DNA from: Hephaestia mangrovi | GTDB taxonomy: Bacteria; Pseudomonadota; Alphaproteobacteria; Sphingomonadales; Sphingomonadaceae | NCBI RefSeq assembly: GCF_019880555.1 | Contig: NZ_JAINVU010000003.1 | Coordinates: 240,001 to 304,000, forward strand | DNA: 64,000 nucleotides | Reading direction: 5' to 3' | In this document: piece after piece, positions 17,632 through 26,443 of the stretch | Numbering within the stretch: the first letter of the stretch is position 1 | How the letters are laid out: the number at the start of each line of letters is the position of its first letter | Made by a program: the position numbers and the translations under genes | The notes under the pieces: generated by a model | What the model saw: only the letters and a program-made list of their open reading frames with translations | What the model was told of the DNA's origin: nothing | The model's database searches: none

Positions 17632-18054
17632 CTATCCTTCGCGGTGATACGGGTGGTTGGCAAGGATCGAGGTCGCGCGCCACAATTGCTCGGCGAGCAT
17701 GGCGCGGGCGAGGAGGTGCGGCCAGGTAGCCCGGCCGAACGACAACAACAGATCGGCCTCGCCGCGCGCGGCATCGTCAAAACCATCCGCCGCGCCGATC
17801 ATGAAGCGCGCTTCACGCACGCCGTCGTCACGCCAGCGGCCGAGCAACGCCGCGATCTCGCGCGATGGCAGGACGTCACCGGTTTCATCGAGGAGCACCA
17901 GCCGCGTTTGCGGCTCGAGGGCAGGCACCTTGCCGCCGGTATCGGGCAGCTCGGTCACCTTGAACGGCCAGCTCAGACGCCTGGCATAACGCTGGACGAG
18001 CTCGGCCTCGGGCCCGCGCCCGATCCGGCCCCGCGCGACGATGTGGAGCAGCAA
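17632..18054 (-). CDS. rlmH: 23S rRNA pseudouridine-1915 N3-methyltransferase
   Basis: A SPOUT-class enzyme that methylates pseudouridine 1915 in 70S ribosomes. The 140-residue protein has LVLLDETGDVLPSREIA and the C-terminal knot ending in the conserved EQLWRATSILANHPYHR. The SAM-loop glycine pair FxIGGxxG reads FMIGAADG, a conservative Gly-to-Ala change. It lies six bases after rsfS, as is usual. Confidence 0.95.
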   Translation of the reverse strand: MLLHIVARGRIGRGPEAELVQRYARRLSWPFKVTELPDTGGKVPALEPQTRLVLLDETGDVLPSREIAALLGRWRDDGVREARFMIGAADGFDDAARGEADLLLSFGRATWPHLLARAMLAEQLWRATSILANHPYHREG

Positions 18055-18060
18055 CGATCT

Positions 18061-18444
18061 TTACGCTTCGCCCGCCGGGGCATCGCCGAACTGCCACATC
18101 CGCTCGAGATTGTAGAAGCTGCGCACCTCGGGCCGGAACAGGTGGACGATCACGTCGCCGGCGTCGATCAGCACCCAATCGGCGGTCGGCAGCCCTTCGA
18201 TCCGTGCCGTCCGGCCGCACTCGGCCTTGATCTTCTCGGCCAGTTTCGAGGCCATCGAGGCGACCTGCCGGGTCGAACGGCCGCTGGCGATCACCATGTG
18301 ATCGGCGATCGAGGACTTGCCGGCGAGCGGAATCGAGATCGTATCGACCGCCTGGTCGTCGTCGAGCGACGACAGGACAAGCCTGTGCAACGCCGCGGCG
18401 CCATCGGCGTCGGACGAGCGCGATACTTGCGGGGATGAAGCCAA
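18061..18444 (-). CDS. rsfS: Ribosome silencing factor RsfS
   Basis: RsfS binds L14 and blocks subunit joining when nutrients are limiting. The 127-residue protein shows the family core DHMVIASGRSTRQVASMA followed by ADWVLIDAGDVIVHLFRPEVRSFYNLERMW. No ATG is available in front of the domain; TTG at 18444 is chosen because AGGAG lies five bases upstream, and that AGGAG overlaps the TAG stop of nadD. The long ATG frame upstream would run through nadD and is rejected. Confidence 0.92.
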   Translation of the reverse strand: MASSPQVSRSSDADGAAALHRLVLSSLDDDQAVDTISIPLAGKSSIADHMVIASGRSTRQVASMASKLAEKIKAECGRTARIEGLPTADWVLIDAGDVIVHLFRPEVRSFYNLERMWQFGDAPAGEA

Positions 18445-18452
18445 GGGAACTC

Positions 18453-19076
18453 CTAGGATGATGGCGCGCCACGCGCCGAGGGCGGCAGGAATCGTCGCTG
18501 CCAATGGGGATCGGCGGCACGCAACCGGGTCGCCGAAGTAGGATCGGGGCGAAAGCGCAACAGCACGAGCGCCGGCAATCTCCACGTCGTCCAACTTTTC
18601 GCCTGGCCTGCGGGCCGGACGAAGCGCCGCAGCCAGCCCATCGCGACAGCCGCGTGAGCCTGGCCATCATACCCCGGACGCGCGATCACCGCAATCGGAA
18701 CCTCGCGCGCGAGCCGCCGCCAGTCGCGCCAGCGGTGGAACTGGGCGAGATTGTCCGCCCCCATCAGCCAGATAAAGCGGTGATTTGGAAAGCGTCGCTG
18801 GAGAGCGGCGATCGTATCGACGGTATAGACCGTGCCGAGCCGGGCCTCGATGTCGGTCGGGCGGATCGGCGCACGGCGCGCGACCGCTCGTGCCGAAGCC
18901 AAGCGGGTGGCGAGCGGCGCCATTCCCGTCTTTTCCTTGAGCGGATTACCGGGCGAGACCAGCCACCATATCTCGCCGAGGCCGAGTGCGTGGAGGGCGG
19001 CGAGGCTGATCGCGCGATGCCCCGAATGCGCCGGGTTGAACGATCCGCCGAGCAGGCCAATGCGGCGGATCGTCAT
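18453..19076 (-). CDS. nadD: Nicotinate-nucleotide adenylyltransferase
   Basis: Makes deamido-NAD from nicotinate mononucleotide and ATP. The 207-residue protein has the nucleotidyltransferase motif GGSFNPAHSGH (10-20) and SATRLR in place of the ISSTxIR motif near the C-terminus. It opens the leftward operon with rsfS and rlmH, a conserved bacterial order. Confidence 0.95.
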   Translation of the reverse strand: MTIRRIGLLGGSFNPAHSGHRAISLAALHALGLGEIWWLVSPGNPLKEKTGMAPLATRLASARAVARRAPIRPTDIEARLGTVYTVDTIAALQRRFPNHRFIWLMGADNLAQFHRWRDWRRLAREVPIAVIARPGYDGQAHAAVAMGWLRRFVRPAGQAKSWTTWRLPALVLLRFRPDPTSATRLRAADPHWQRRFLPPSARGAPSS

Positions 19077-19143
19077 CGCGACGGTCGGCGGAAGTGCGCG
19101 GGCATGGCCTCCCGATTAGCCGCGCCGGCGCCGCTCGGCAACG

Positions 19144-20772
19144 TCAGGCAAGCACATGGCGCCCGCGATCGACCCGCGCACTATGGCCGACGCGCGCCGC
19201 GAGCGAGCGCTGCCGGATCGTATCGAGCAGCACCCAGTCGTTGGACACACGATCGGGCTCGATCGTCGTCACCATGTAGCCGCGATGGCTGGTATCGCAC
19301 CATTTGAGCTCGGGACTGGCGGCGATCATGCCGGCGGCGACCGTCTTGGGATCGGCGCTGGTGCTATGCTCATAGCCGGGCGAGGTGACGCTCTGCCCGG
19401 CGAATTCGACGCCCGCAGCCTTGCCGTCCTGACCGAGATCGTAGGTCCAGGCATTGTGGCTGTCGCCCGAGATGACGACGAGATCCGAATCGAGCGCCTG
19501 CGCCGCGCGCAGGAACCGGGCGCGCGCCGCCGGATAGCCGCCCCAATTGTCGTAATTGAACGGCAAGCCGACCTTCGCCGCCGCGATACCAGCCTCGACA
19601 TAGCCCTTTGCCCGGGCCGACGGCGCGCTGCCGAGCCAGTTTTCGGCGGCGGGCGGCATATAGGTCTGCCCCATGATTGTGCCGAAGCCGACGACCTGCC
19701 AGCGCCGCCCCGCCTTCACCGACGCCTTCATCGCGTGGAACAGCCAGTCTTCCTGCTGCGTGCCGAGCATCGTCGCGCCGGGATCCATCCATGGCCCGTC
19801 GCGGAACGCCTTGAGCGCCGCGACCGGATCGGCCTGTTTGAACAACGGCGCGATATCGGGCTGCTCGGTGCGCGCGAGCAGGCGCGTCTCGGTGCGGAAC
19901 AGCGTTGCCAGATCGCCGATGTCATAGGCCTTCCACGGCTCATCGGAGACCGGCATCCATTCGCGATACGCCTGGATCGCCGCCGCCCGGCGCGAAAGCC
20001 ACGGACCTTCGTCGGGCTGATGGTTCTGAGCGCCGCCTTCCCAGCTGTCGTTCGCCGATTCGTGATCGTCCCACTGCGCGATCATCGGCATCGCGGCATG
20101 GAGCCGCTGCAAATCCGGATCGGCACGATAGCTGGCGTAGCGGATGCGATAATCGGCGAGGCTGATCGTCTCGTTGGCGGGTAGCGGGTTGCGGCCGGCG
20201 ACCGCATCGGCCGGCGCCGGATAATTGCCGGTGGCATATTCGTAGAAATAATCGCCGAGGTGGACGGCGCAGTCGATATCGCCGCGCTCGACCGCATGGG
20301 CATAGGCATTGAAATAGCCAAACGGCATGTTCGAGCAGGAAAAGATCGCGGCGCGGAACCGCCGCGCCATGTCGCCCTCGGGCAGCGTTTTGGTCATGCC
20401 GACCGGCGAGAAGCTGCCATCGGGCGCGACGAAGCGGTAATGATAGATGCGCCCCGGCCGCAGCCCCTCGACGGTGATCTTGGCAGTGTGGTCGCGCCAC
20501 GGGCCGGTGATCTGGGCACCGCCGGATATCACGCGCGCGAAATCGGGCGTCTCGGCGATCTCGGCCTTAAGCTCGACCGCGCCGCCGTTCGCCGGCACGT
20601 ACCGCGTCCACAACAGCATCGAATCAGCCGCCGGCTCGCCGGAAGCGACCGAATGGGTGAAGCCGCGCGCATCGGCGATGGAGAGCGTCTGCGCGAAGCC
20701 GGGAATGGCGAAGGCGCCTATTCCCAACGTACCCGTCATCAGCAGCGAACGGCGGTCGATAAGCAGCGACAT
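19144..20772 (-). CDS. phoD: Alkaline phosphatase D family protein (Tat-exported)
   Basis: The 542-residue protein begins with a Tat signal (DRRSLLMTGTLGIGAFAIPG), then a fibronectin-like N-terminal domain and a calcineurin-like metallophosphatase domain. Motifs AVHLGDYFYEY, AQWDDHE and SGDSHNAW carry the metal ligands of PhoD phosphodiesterases/phosphatases. It should cleave phosphate esters in the periplasm. ATG 20772 has AGGGAGGA nearby, which rules out the longer frame. No Pho box was recognised upstream. Confidence 0.93.
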   Translation of the reverse strand: MSLLIDRRSLLMTGTLGIGAFAIPGFAQTLSIADARGFTHSVASGEPAADSMLLWTRYVPANGGAVELKAEIAETPDFARVISGGAQITGPWRDHTAKITVEGLRPGRIYHYRFVAPDGSFSPVGMTKTLPEGDMARRFRAAIFSCSNMPFGYFNAYAHAVERGDIDCAVHLGDYFYEYATGNYPAPADAVAGRNPLPANETISLADYRIRYASYRADPDLQRLHAAMPMIAQWDDHESANDSWEGGAQNHQPDEGPWLSRRAAAIQAYREWMPVSDEPWKAYDIGDLATLFRTETRLLARTEQPDIAPLFKQADPVAALKAFRDGPWMDPGATMLGTQQEDWLFHAMKASVKAGRRWQVVGFGTIMGQTYMPPAAENWLGSAPSARAKGYVEAGIAAAKVGLPFNYDNWGGYPAARARFLRAAQALDSDLVVISGDSHNAWTYDLGQDGKAAGVEFAGQSVTSPGYEHSTSADPKTVAAGMIAASPELKWCDTSHRGYMVTTIEPDRVSNDWVLLDTIRQRSLAARVGHSARVDRGRHVLA

Positions 20773-20903
20773 CGTGTGATCCTCCCTTGCAGCAACGCGG
20801 CCTGCGCCCGCGATATGGCGGCTTCGTGACACTCAATGCCGCGGGACACATTCGACCCGACGGCCTCCCGCCGGCTTGTCGAGGGCCATTTTGGCGGTGA
20901 CTT

Positions 20904-20936
20904 GCCCGAAAAGGATAGTGCCAACTTGTTTCGGGC
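20904..20936. promoter_or_regulatory. 8-bp inverted repeat in divergent phoD / GT39 region
   Basis: GCCCGAAA (20904-20911) and TTTCGGGC (20929-20936) are perfect inverted arms separated by 17 bases, with a second shorter pair TTGGC/GCCAA interleaved. It lies in the shared upstream region of two divergent genes. It could be an operator or an RNA hairpin; nothing identifies the regulator. Confidence 0.45.
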
Positions 20937-20986
20937 GCCGTGCTGTTCCATCACCGTCGAATGTGCCGGCTGTCGTTGCTCCATGG

Positions 20987-22519
20987 ATGTTGAAACGAGT
21001 TCGGCATGACGATGGCCGTGCGGTGAAATTTTCCGTTTCCCTAGCGACCCTTGCCGGGCTCGCCTTGCTGCTGGCGCTGGTGGCGTTCGCGCGGCAGCTC
21101 GATCACGACGAGAGCCAGTATGTCGCGGCCACGATGCTGGCACGCCACGCGCTCGTCTATCGCGATTTCGCCTATCTGCAGACGCCGCTGCAACCGATCC
21201 TGCTGGCGCCGCTCGCGGCAGCGGCCGGGACGCTGGCGTTCCCGGCATTGCGGCTCGCCAACGCGCTGTTCGGGGCCACCACCGCGATGTTCGTCCTCGC
21301 CGCGAGCAGGGCCGCGGGCGCTCGGCCCGCCGCCGCGCTGCGCGCGGCCCTGCTGCTGGCGAGCACCGATATCTTCTTGTTCAGCGCGACGATCGCGCGC
21401 AACGACATGCTGCCGGCGATGCTGCTCGCCGCGGCCTTGTGGATGCTGGTGAAGCAGGCGCGCGGCGAGGGCGGGCGGATGGCGGCGATGGCGATCGGCC
21501 TGCTGCTCTCGGCGGCGACCGCCACCAAGCTGTCTTACGCGATTCCCGCATTGGCGGTCGGCGCGCTGGCGCTGATCGATCGCCGCTATCGGCCGGCCTG
21601 GCTGATAGCCGGCGCGATCCCGCCGGCGTTGCTCGTCGCTTATACCTGGCATGCGGCGCCCGACGCCTTCGCGTTCGACGTGCTGCGCTTCCCCACCGCC
21701 GCGCCCGAGCAATATTATGCCGCCGGCCGCGCCTGGAAGCTGGCATGGTGGGCGCGGGCGCTGGACGTGACCAAGTTCCTGGCGCTCGGCCCGGCGCTGC
21801 TCGCGCTGATCGTGGTAGTACGCGCCCCGCGGCGCGACCGCCCGGCGCGGACCGCGCTGACGCATCTGCTCGACCTGTTGATCGTCGCCGGGCTGATCGC
21901 CGCGCTGCTGCCGGCACCGACATGGCGGCAATATCTGCTGCCTGCGTTACCGCCACTGTTCGTGCGGCTGGCGCTGCTCTGGGAGGAGCGGCCGCCCGGT
22001 CGCGCGATGCGGATCGCGACCGTGGTTTTCGTGATTGCCGGAATTGCCCCGTCGCTGATTGCCGTGGCGCAGGGATTCCCGCTGGCGACGGCGATCGAAA
22101 ACGGGCGCCGGCTCAAGCGGGCGATGGACCGCGACGATGTGCGAGGCGCGATCGCGACGCTGTCACCGCAGTTCGTTGCTGCCACGGGGTGGCGGCTCGA
22201 CCCGCGCTTCGCGGCCGGGCCGTTCTTCTTTCGTAGCAGCGGCCTGCTTCCATTCGCGGACGAGGCCCGGTTCAAGCTGGTGAGCCGCGCCCGCGCCGGG
22301 GCGGCTTTCGCCGCCGATCCGCCCGCTGCCATCCTGATCGGCGGCGAAGGCGAATGGACCAGCGGCGACGCGCGGCTGGACCGCGCGATGGTACAGATCG
22401 CGACCGGCGCCGGCTATCGGCCCCGGCCGGTGACGGGAACGCCGTTCACCCTGTTCGTCAGGCCGCGCTCGCCCAGGGCGCCCGTCGCTGATCGAGTACC
22501 GATTGATAATAAGCGATGA
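20987..22519 (+). CDS. GT39-like membrane glycosyltransferase
   Basis: About 510 residues with some ten transmembrane helices. The early motif FARQLDHDESQYV, an acidic pair in the first periplasmic loop, followed by YRDFAYLQTPLQP, is typical of dolichyl/polyprenyl-phosphate-mannose mannosyltransferase-like enzymes. It probably transfers a sugar from a lipid carrier on the periplasmic side. The start is uncertain: ATG 20987 or GTG 21023, both without a clear ribosome binding site. It overlaps the convergent GT4 gene by 62 bases. Confidence 0.8.
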   Translation: MLKRVRHDDGRAVKFSVSLATLAGLALLLALVAFARQLDHDESQYVAATMLARHALVYRDFAYLQTPLQPILLAPLAAAAGTLAFPALRLANALFGATTAMFVLAASRAAGARPAAALRAALLLASTDIFLFSATIARNDMLPAMLLAAALWMLVKQARGEGGRMAAMAIGLLLSAATATKLSYAIPALAVGALALIDRRYRPAWLIAGAIPPALLVAYTWHAAPDAFAFDVLRFPTAAPEQYYAAGRAWKLAWWARALDVTKFLALGPALLALIVVVRAPRRDRPARTALTHLLDLLIVAGLIAALLPAPTWRQYLLPALPPLFVRLALLWEERPPGRAMRIATVVFVIAGIAPSLIAVAQGFPLATAIENGRRLKRAMDRDDVRGAIATLSPQFVAATGWRLDPRFAAGPFFFRSSGLLPFADEARFKLVSRARAGAAFAADPPAAILIGGEGEWTSGDARLDRAMVQIATGAGYRPRPVTGTPFTLFVRPRSPRAPVADRVPIDNKR

Positions 22520-23645
22520 GATCGACCGCGTGCTCGCGATCGGTGCGCACGCGCCGAGCCGCCTTCAGGGCCGCGCGGCGCAGCGCCAGCGGATCGCGCC
22601 CGAACAGGCGATCGATCGCCGCCGCCGCGCTTGCCGCATCGCGGGCCGCGTAAAGCTCGGCACAGCGCGGATCGGCGATCTCGGCGCAACCGCCCTCGTC
22701 AGGCACGATGAGCGGCAGGCCCGCCGCCATCGCCTCCGACGCCACCAGCCCGAACGGCTCGACCTCGGAACCGTGGATCAGCGCGTCGGCGCTGGCGAGG
22801 ATGCGCGCAAAGCGCTCGCGCTGGTAAACCGGGCGACAAGCACGGATGTGCGGGCTGCCGGCGATGCGGCGCTGGATCGCCTGACGCTCGACCCCGTCGC
22901 CGAGCAGGATCAGCCCCACCGGCCGCTCGCGCGCCGCGCGCTCGACCGCATCGATCACCATCGGCCAGCGCTTTTCGGGATGATGCCGGCCGAGCCCCAG
23001 CAACAGTCGCGCATCGGCCGGCAGGCGGCATGACGCGAGCATGTCCGCACGCAGCCCCTCATCGCGCAGCGCCGGCGAGAAATGGGCGCGCTCGATCCCC
23101 AGCGGCATCGACGCATCGACGCGCACGCCGCGCCGGGCGAGCCGCTTGAACAGCGCCGGGCCATTGGTCACCACGGCATCGAACCGGGCGAGGAAGCGGT
23201 TCATGTAGCGGCTGTACCAGCCGAACGCGCGTTCGACCTGCGCGACCGACGCGATGCCTTCGAACCAGCGCTGGGGGTAAGCCGCCATATTGTCATTGTG
23301 CATGAAGAACACTCTGGCCGCGTCGCCCGGCCAATCGGCGACGAACCAGGCCGGCTTCCACGGCGACGAGGTTTCGACCACGTCGGGCGCGAGGCGATCG
23401 AGCCAGCGCCATACCGGGGGCGCATCCCAGAACAGGTGGTAATTACGATCAAACGGCAAGGGCGGCGCCTTGACCGTAATCAGCCGCCCGCCCTCGGACC
23501 GTCGCTCCTCGCGATCGGCAGGGCCGGGCGCGATAACGATCAATTCGTGTCCCAAAGCGGCGAGGATCGCCATCTTGCGCTCGAGATAGGTCCGCACGCC
23601 GCCGCCGGTCGGCGAATAGAATTCATTGACGTCGACAATCCGCAT
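22458..23645 (-). CDS. Glycosyltransferase family 4
   Basis: The 395-residue protein has two Rossmann halves: an acceptor-binding N-terminus with the glycine loop YSPTGGGVRTYLERK and a donor domain with GLGRHHPEKRW and the EPFGLVASEAMAAGLP motif (E-x7-E). It uses a nucleotide sugar, likely retaining mechanism, in the cytoplasm. It is close to another GT4 and two membrane proteins of an apparent glycan or glycolipid group; the product is not predictable. Confidence 0.92.
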   Translation of the reverse strand: MRIVDVNEFYSPTGGGVRTYLERKMAILAALGHELIVIAPGPADREERRSEGGRLITVKAPPLPFDRNYHLFWDAPPVWRWLDRLAPDVVETSSPWKPAWFVADWPGDAARVFFMHNDNMAAYPQRWFEGIASVAQVERAFGWYSRYMNRFLARFDAVVTNGPALFKRLARRGVRVDASMPLGIERAHFSPALRDEGLRADMLASCRLPADARLLLGLGRHHPEKRWPMVIDAVERAARERPVGLILLGDGVERQAIQRRIAGSPHIRACRPVYQRERFARILASADALIHGSEVEPFGLVASEAMAAGLPLIVPDEGGCAEIADPRCAELYAARDAASAAAAIDRLFGRDPLALRRAALKAARRVRTDREHAVDLIAYYQSVLDQRRAPWASAA

Positions 23646-23675
23646 GGCGCCCCGCTGTGCTTGGACCGTCCCCCG

Positions 23676-24626
23676 TCAGGCCATCTCCACGTTACGTCTT
23701 GATGTCAGTCCCATGCGTTCGGCCAGCACATGGATCCCCATCGCGACGAGAAGAATGACGTGGACGAGCAGCGTCAGCGCCGCAACGAAGGCGACCAGCC
23801 GCGACACCGCCTCTCCCTCGCCGATCAGCACGATCGCAAGATTGGCGAACAGCAAATCCTTGTTCGGCACCAGCGGCAGCCGCGAGACGAGCAGGCGCGC
23901 CGCGGCGAGCAGCAGCCACATCCCCAGCGGAACCGCGGGCAGCGCACAGTGCCAGAGCAGCGCGAGCAGGGACGATCCGGTGACGAGCCGCGTGCAATGG
24001 ATCGCGAAAACCTCCCACAAGGTCCGCCGCGGCAGCGAAAAAACCCGCTTCGAGAAGATCAGCCAGGGCAGCGAGATCGCGATGAGTACGAGCACCGACC
24101 AGCGCAGATCGTGCAGTTGCGGCGGCGTGATGAGATGCCAGCCGACCGGCAGTGCGATCGCCAGCATCAGTAGCGTGATCGTATTGCCCGCCACCGCCGA
24201 GAGGATCGTCGAATCCTTGACCGCGCCGAACGGCGCCGAGACGAAGCGTGCATGGGTTCGCGCCCAGGCGTAGAAATAGGCGTCGCCCGAATAACCGAAC
24301 AGCACATCGTTGGCGATGCGCTTGCGGATCAGCGCCATGAAACCCGCGAAGGGGATGTTCCACAGCCGGCGGAACACGATGTAGTCGAAGGTCGCCGGCG
24401 ACAGATAGAACAATGCGAACACCAGGTAAAACAGGCCGCTGGCGGGCACGACCCTGCCCAGCCCCGACAGGCCCGAGGCGAGCAATTCGCGGCCGACGCC
24501 GGCGACCATCGCGACGGTGATGATGATGCCGAGCGCGATCGGCCAGCCACGGCCGAGCGGCGGCAGCGGCTCGAGACCGGCCAGGCTGGCGCGGTCGACC
24601 GTCGGTTCGATCGTCGGGCTGGTCAT
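23676..24626 (-). CDS. Polytopic membrane protein, unknown function
   Basis: The 316-residue protein has about seven or eight hydrophobic helices with a conserved-looking loop DVLFGYSGDAYFYAWARTH. The layout, including a repeated pattern of helix pairs, resembles UPF0104/lysylphosphatidylglycerol-synthase-like flippase regions, but I cannot assign it. It is 30 bases upstream of the GT4 gene in the same leftward unit, so a role in lipid or glycan transport is plausible by context only. Confidence 0.65.
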   Translation of the reverse strand: MTSPTIEPTVDRASLAGLEPLPPLGRGWPIALGIIITVAMVAGVGRELLASGLSGLGRVVPASGLFYLVFALFYLSPATFDYIVFRRLWNIPFAGFMALIRKRIANDVLFGYSGDAYFYAWARTHARFVSAPFGAVKDSTILSAVAGNTITLLMLAIALPVGWHLITPPQLHDLRWSVLVLIAISLPWLIFSKRVFSLPRRTLWEVFAIHCTRLVTGSSLLALLWHCALPAVPLGMWLLLAAARLLVSRLPLVPNKDLLFANLAIVLIGEGEAVSRLVAFVAALTLLVHVILLVAMGIHVLAERMGLTSRRNVEMA

Positions 24627-24741
24627 GGGCGTTCGGCGGCTCGCAATCGCTGCATATCCCCTTCGGCGCGGCCCTTAACCTTGCGTCGCCGCCCGAGCAA
24701 ATCGTTTCGCTCCGGCCAGCGTTGGTCTATCGCGCCCGGCA

Positions 24742-25827
24742 ATGGCACCTCCGGCCCGGCACATCCTGACTTTCGCGCAGACGCTGGACGGCGGCGGCGT
24801 CGAGCGCGTGCAGCTACGCCTCGCGGCCGCGTGGATCGAGGCCGGGCGGCGCGTGACCCTGCTGCTCGGCTGTGGCGAGGGGCCGCTCGCCGCGGAACTA
24901 CCGCGCGGGATCGAGGTCGTCGCGCTGCGGTCGGCATCCTATGGCGCGCTCTATGCGGCGTCCCGGCACATTCGCCGGCTGGCGCCCGACGTGATCTTCT
25001 GCGCGGGCAACCATTATACCAGCGTCGCGGCCTGGACCCGGTTGCGGCTCGGCACCACATGCCCGCCGATCGTCGCCAAGGCTTCCAATGCCCTGACACG
25101 CCATGATCAGGGCGCGATCTTCGCGGCCGCCTATCGCGCCTGGCTGCGCCTGCACCCGCGCTTCGTCGACCATCTCGTCGCGATGAGCCCGGCGCTGGCC
25201 GACGAGGCGATCGCGGCCATGAGATTGCCGCGCGACCGCGTGTCGGTGATCGCCAATCCGCCCGCACTTCACGCACCCGATCCGGCTCCTCCGGCTTTGC
25301 CCGACGCGCGGTTCGTACTCGGCATCGGGCGGCTCGAGCCGCAGAAACGCTGGGATCGGCTGATCGACGCGTTCGCCCGGATCGAGGATGATGCGGTGCA
25401 TCTGGTGATTCTCGGCGACGGCGCGATGCGCGACGCGCTGAGCCGACGGATTGCCGCGCTGGGCGTGGCGGATCGCGTCCATCTGCCCGGTCATGCGCTC
25501 GACCCGCGGCCGGCGCTGGCGCGCGCCGCGGTGGTCGCGCTGACCTCGGACTATGAGGGAGTGCCGGGTGTGCTGCGCGAGGCGCTGGCGCAGGGAACGC
25601 CGGTGATCGCGACCGATGCGAGCGCGGCGGTGACCGAAATCGTCGCCGCGCCGGCCGTGGGTACGGTCGTCGCCCGGAACGACGCAATCGGGCTGGTCGC
25701 GGCGCTCGACCACTGGTTGGCGCCCGGCCGCCCACGCCCCGCCCCGATACCGGAGCCCGGCAGCAATGCCGCGGCGGACTATCTCGCGCTGTTCGACCGC
25801 ATCGTCGCCGCTCGGGTCAAGGCTTGA
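24742..25827 (+). CDS. Glycosyltransferase family 4
   Basis: The 361-residue protein has the N-terminal loop LDGGGVERVQLRLA and a donor domain with GIGRLEPQKRWDRLIDAF and SDYEGVPGVLREALAQGTPV, the E-x7-E motif of GT4. It acts on the cytoplasmic side of the inner membrane. It is divergent from the membrane protein at 24626 and overlaps the convergent maiA gene by 11 bases. Confidence 0.92.
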   Translation: MAPPARHILTFAQTLDGGGVERVQLRLAAAWIEAGRRVTLLLGCGEGPLAAELPRGIEVVALRSASYGALYAASRHIRRLAPDVIFCAGNHYTSVAAWTRLRLGTTCPPIVAKASNALTRHDQGAIFAAAYRAWLRLHPRFVDHLVAMSPALADEAIAAMRLPRDRVSVIANPPALHAPDPAPPALPDARFVLGIGRLEPQKRWDRLIDAFARIEDDAVHLVILGDGAMRDALSRRIAALGVADRVHLPGHALDPRPALARAAVVALTSDYEGVPGVLREALAQGTPVIATDASAAVTEIVAAPAVGTVVARNDAIGLVAALDHWLAPGRPRPAPIPEPGSNAAADYLALFDRIVAARVKA

Positions 25828-26443
25828 CGCGATCGGGGTGGGCGTCGGCGAAGGCATCGAGCGCCGCCGCCGCAGCATCGGCGCGCCTCAATCTGGGGAA
25901 CGCGTCGAGCGGCACATCGAAACGGCGCGCGTTGTAGAGCTGCGGGACGAGGCAGACATCGGAGATGTCGGGCGCCGCGCCGCCGAGAAACGGACCCGCG
26001 CCCGCCATGGCTTCGAGCGCAGTCAGGCCTTCGGATACCCAATGGCGATACCAGTCGTCCTTTGCCGCCTGATCGGCGCCGAATTGCGATTCGAGGCGCT
26101 TGAGGACGCGCAGATTGTCGACCGGATGGATGTCGCACGCCACCACGAGCGCCCGCGACCAAGCCGCCGCCCGCGCCAGCGGATCGGCCGGCAGCAGCTT
26201 GGGCTCGGGCCAGGTCGCATCGAGCCAGTCGATGATCGCCAGGCTCTGCGTGATCGCGACACCGTCGGCCTCGAGCGTCGGCACCAGACCTTGAGGATTG
26301 CGCGCGAGATTTTCAGGCGCGCGCTGCTCGCCCGCGACCAGGTTCACCGGGCGCAGCTCATAAGCGACGCGCTTGAGGTTGAGCGCGATCCGCACGCGAT
26401 AGCTTGCCGAGGAACGCCAGTAATCGTGGAGGATGATGGTCAT
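25817..26443 (-). CDS. maiA: Maleylacetoacetate isomerase (zeta-class glutathione transferase)
   Basis: Isomerises maleylacetoacetate to fumarylacetoacetate in tyrosine breakdown, using glutathione. The 208-residue protein has the zeta-class signature SSASYRVRIALNLK (11-24) with catalytic Ser and the family's DIHPVDNLRVLK segment. No other tyrosine-degradation gene is adjacent, so the true substrate could differ. Its ATG overlaps the transporter gene's stop in an ATGA; it is the last gene of the pyrE operon. Confidence 0.9.
   Translation of the reverse strand: MTIILHDYWRSSASYRVRIALNLKRVAYELRPVNLVAGEQRAPENLARNPQGLVPTLEADGVAITQSLAIIDWLDATWPEPKLLPADPLARAAAWSRALVVACDIHPVDNLRVLKRLESQFGADQAAKDDWYRHWVSEGLTALEAMAGAGPFLGGAAPDISDVCLVPQLYNARRFDVPLDAFPRLRRADAAAAALDAFADAHPDRVKP

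Noticed and set aside
17628..17786. N-terminal extension of the EnvC-like protein
   Set aside because: The extension overlaps rlmH and has no signal peptide; ATG 17627 gives a proper signal sequence.
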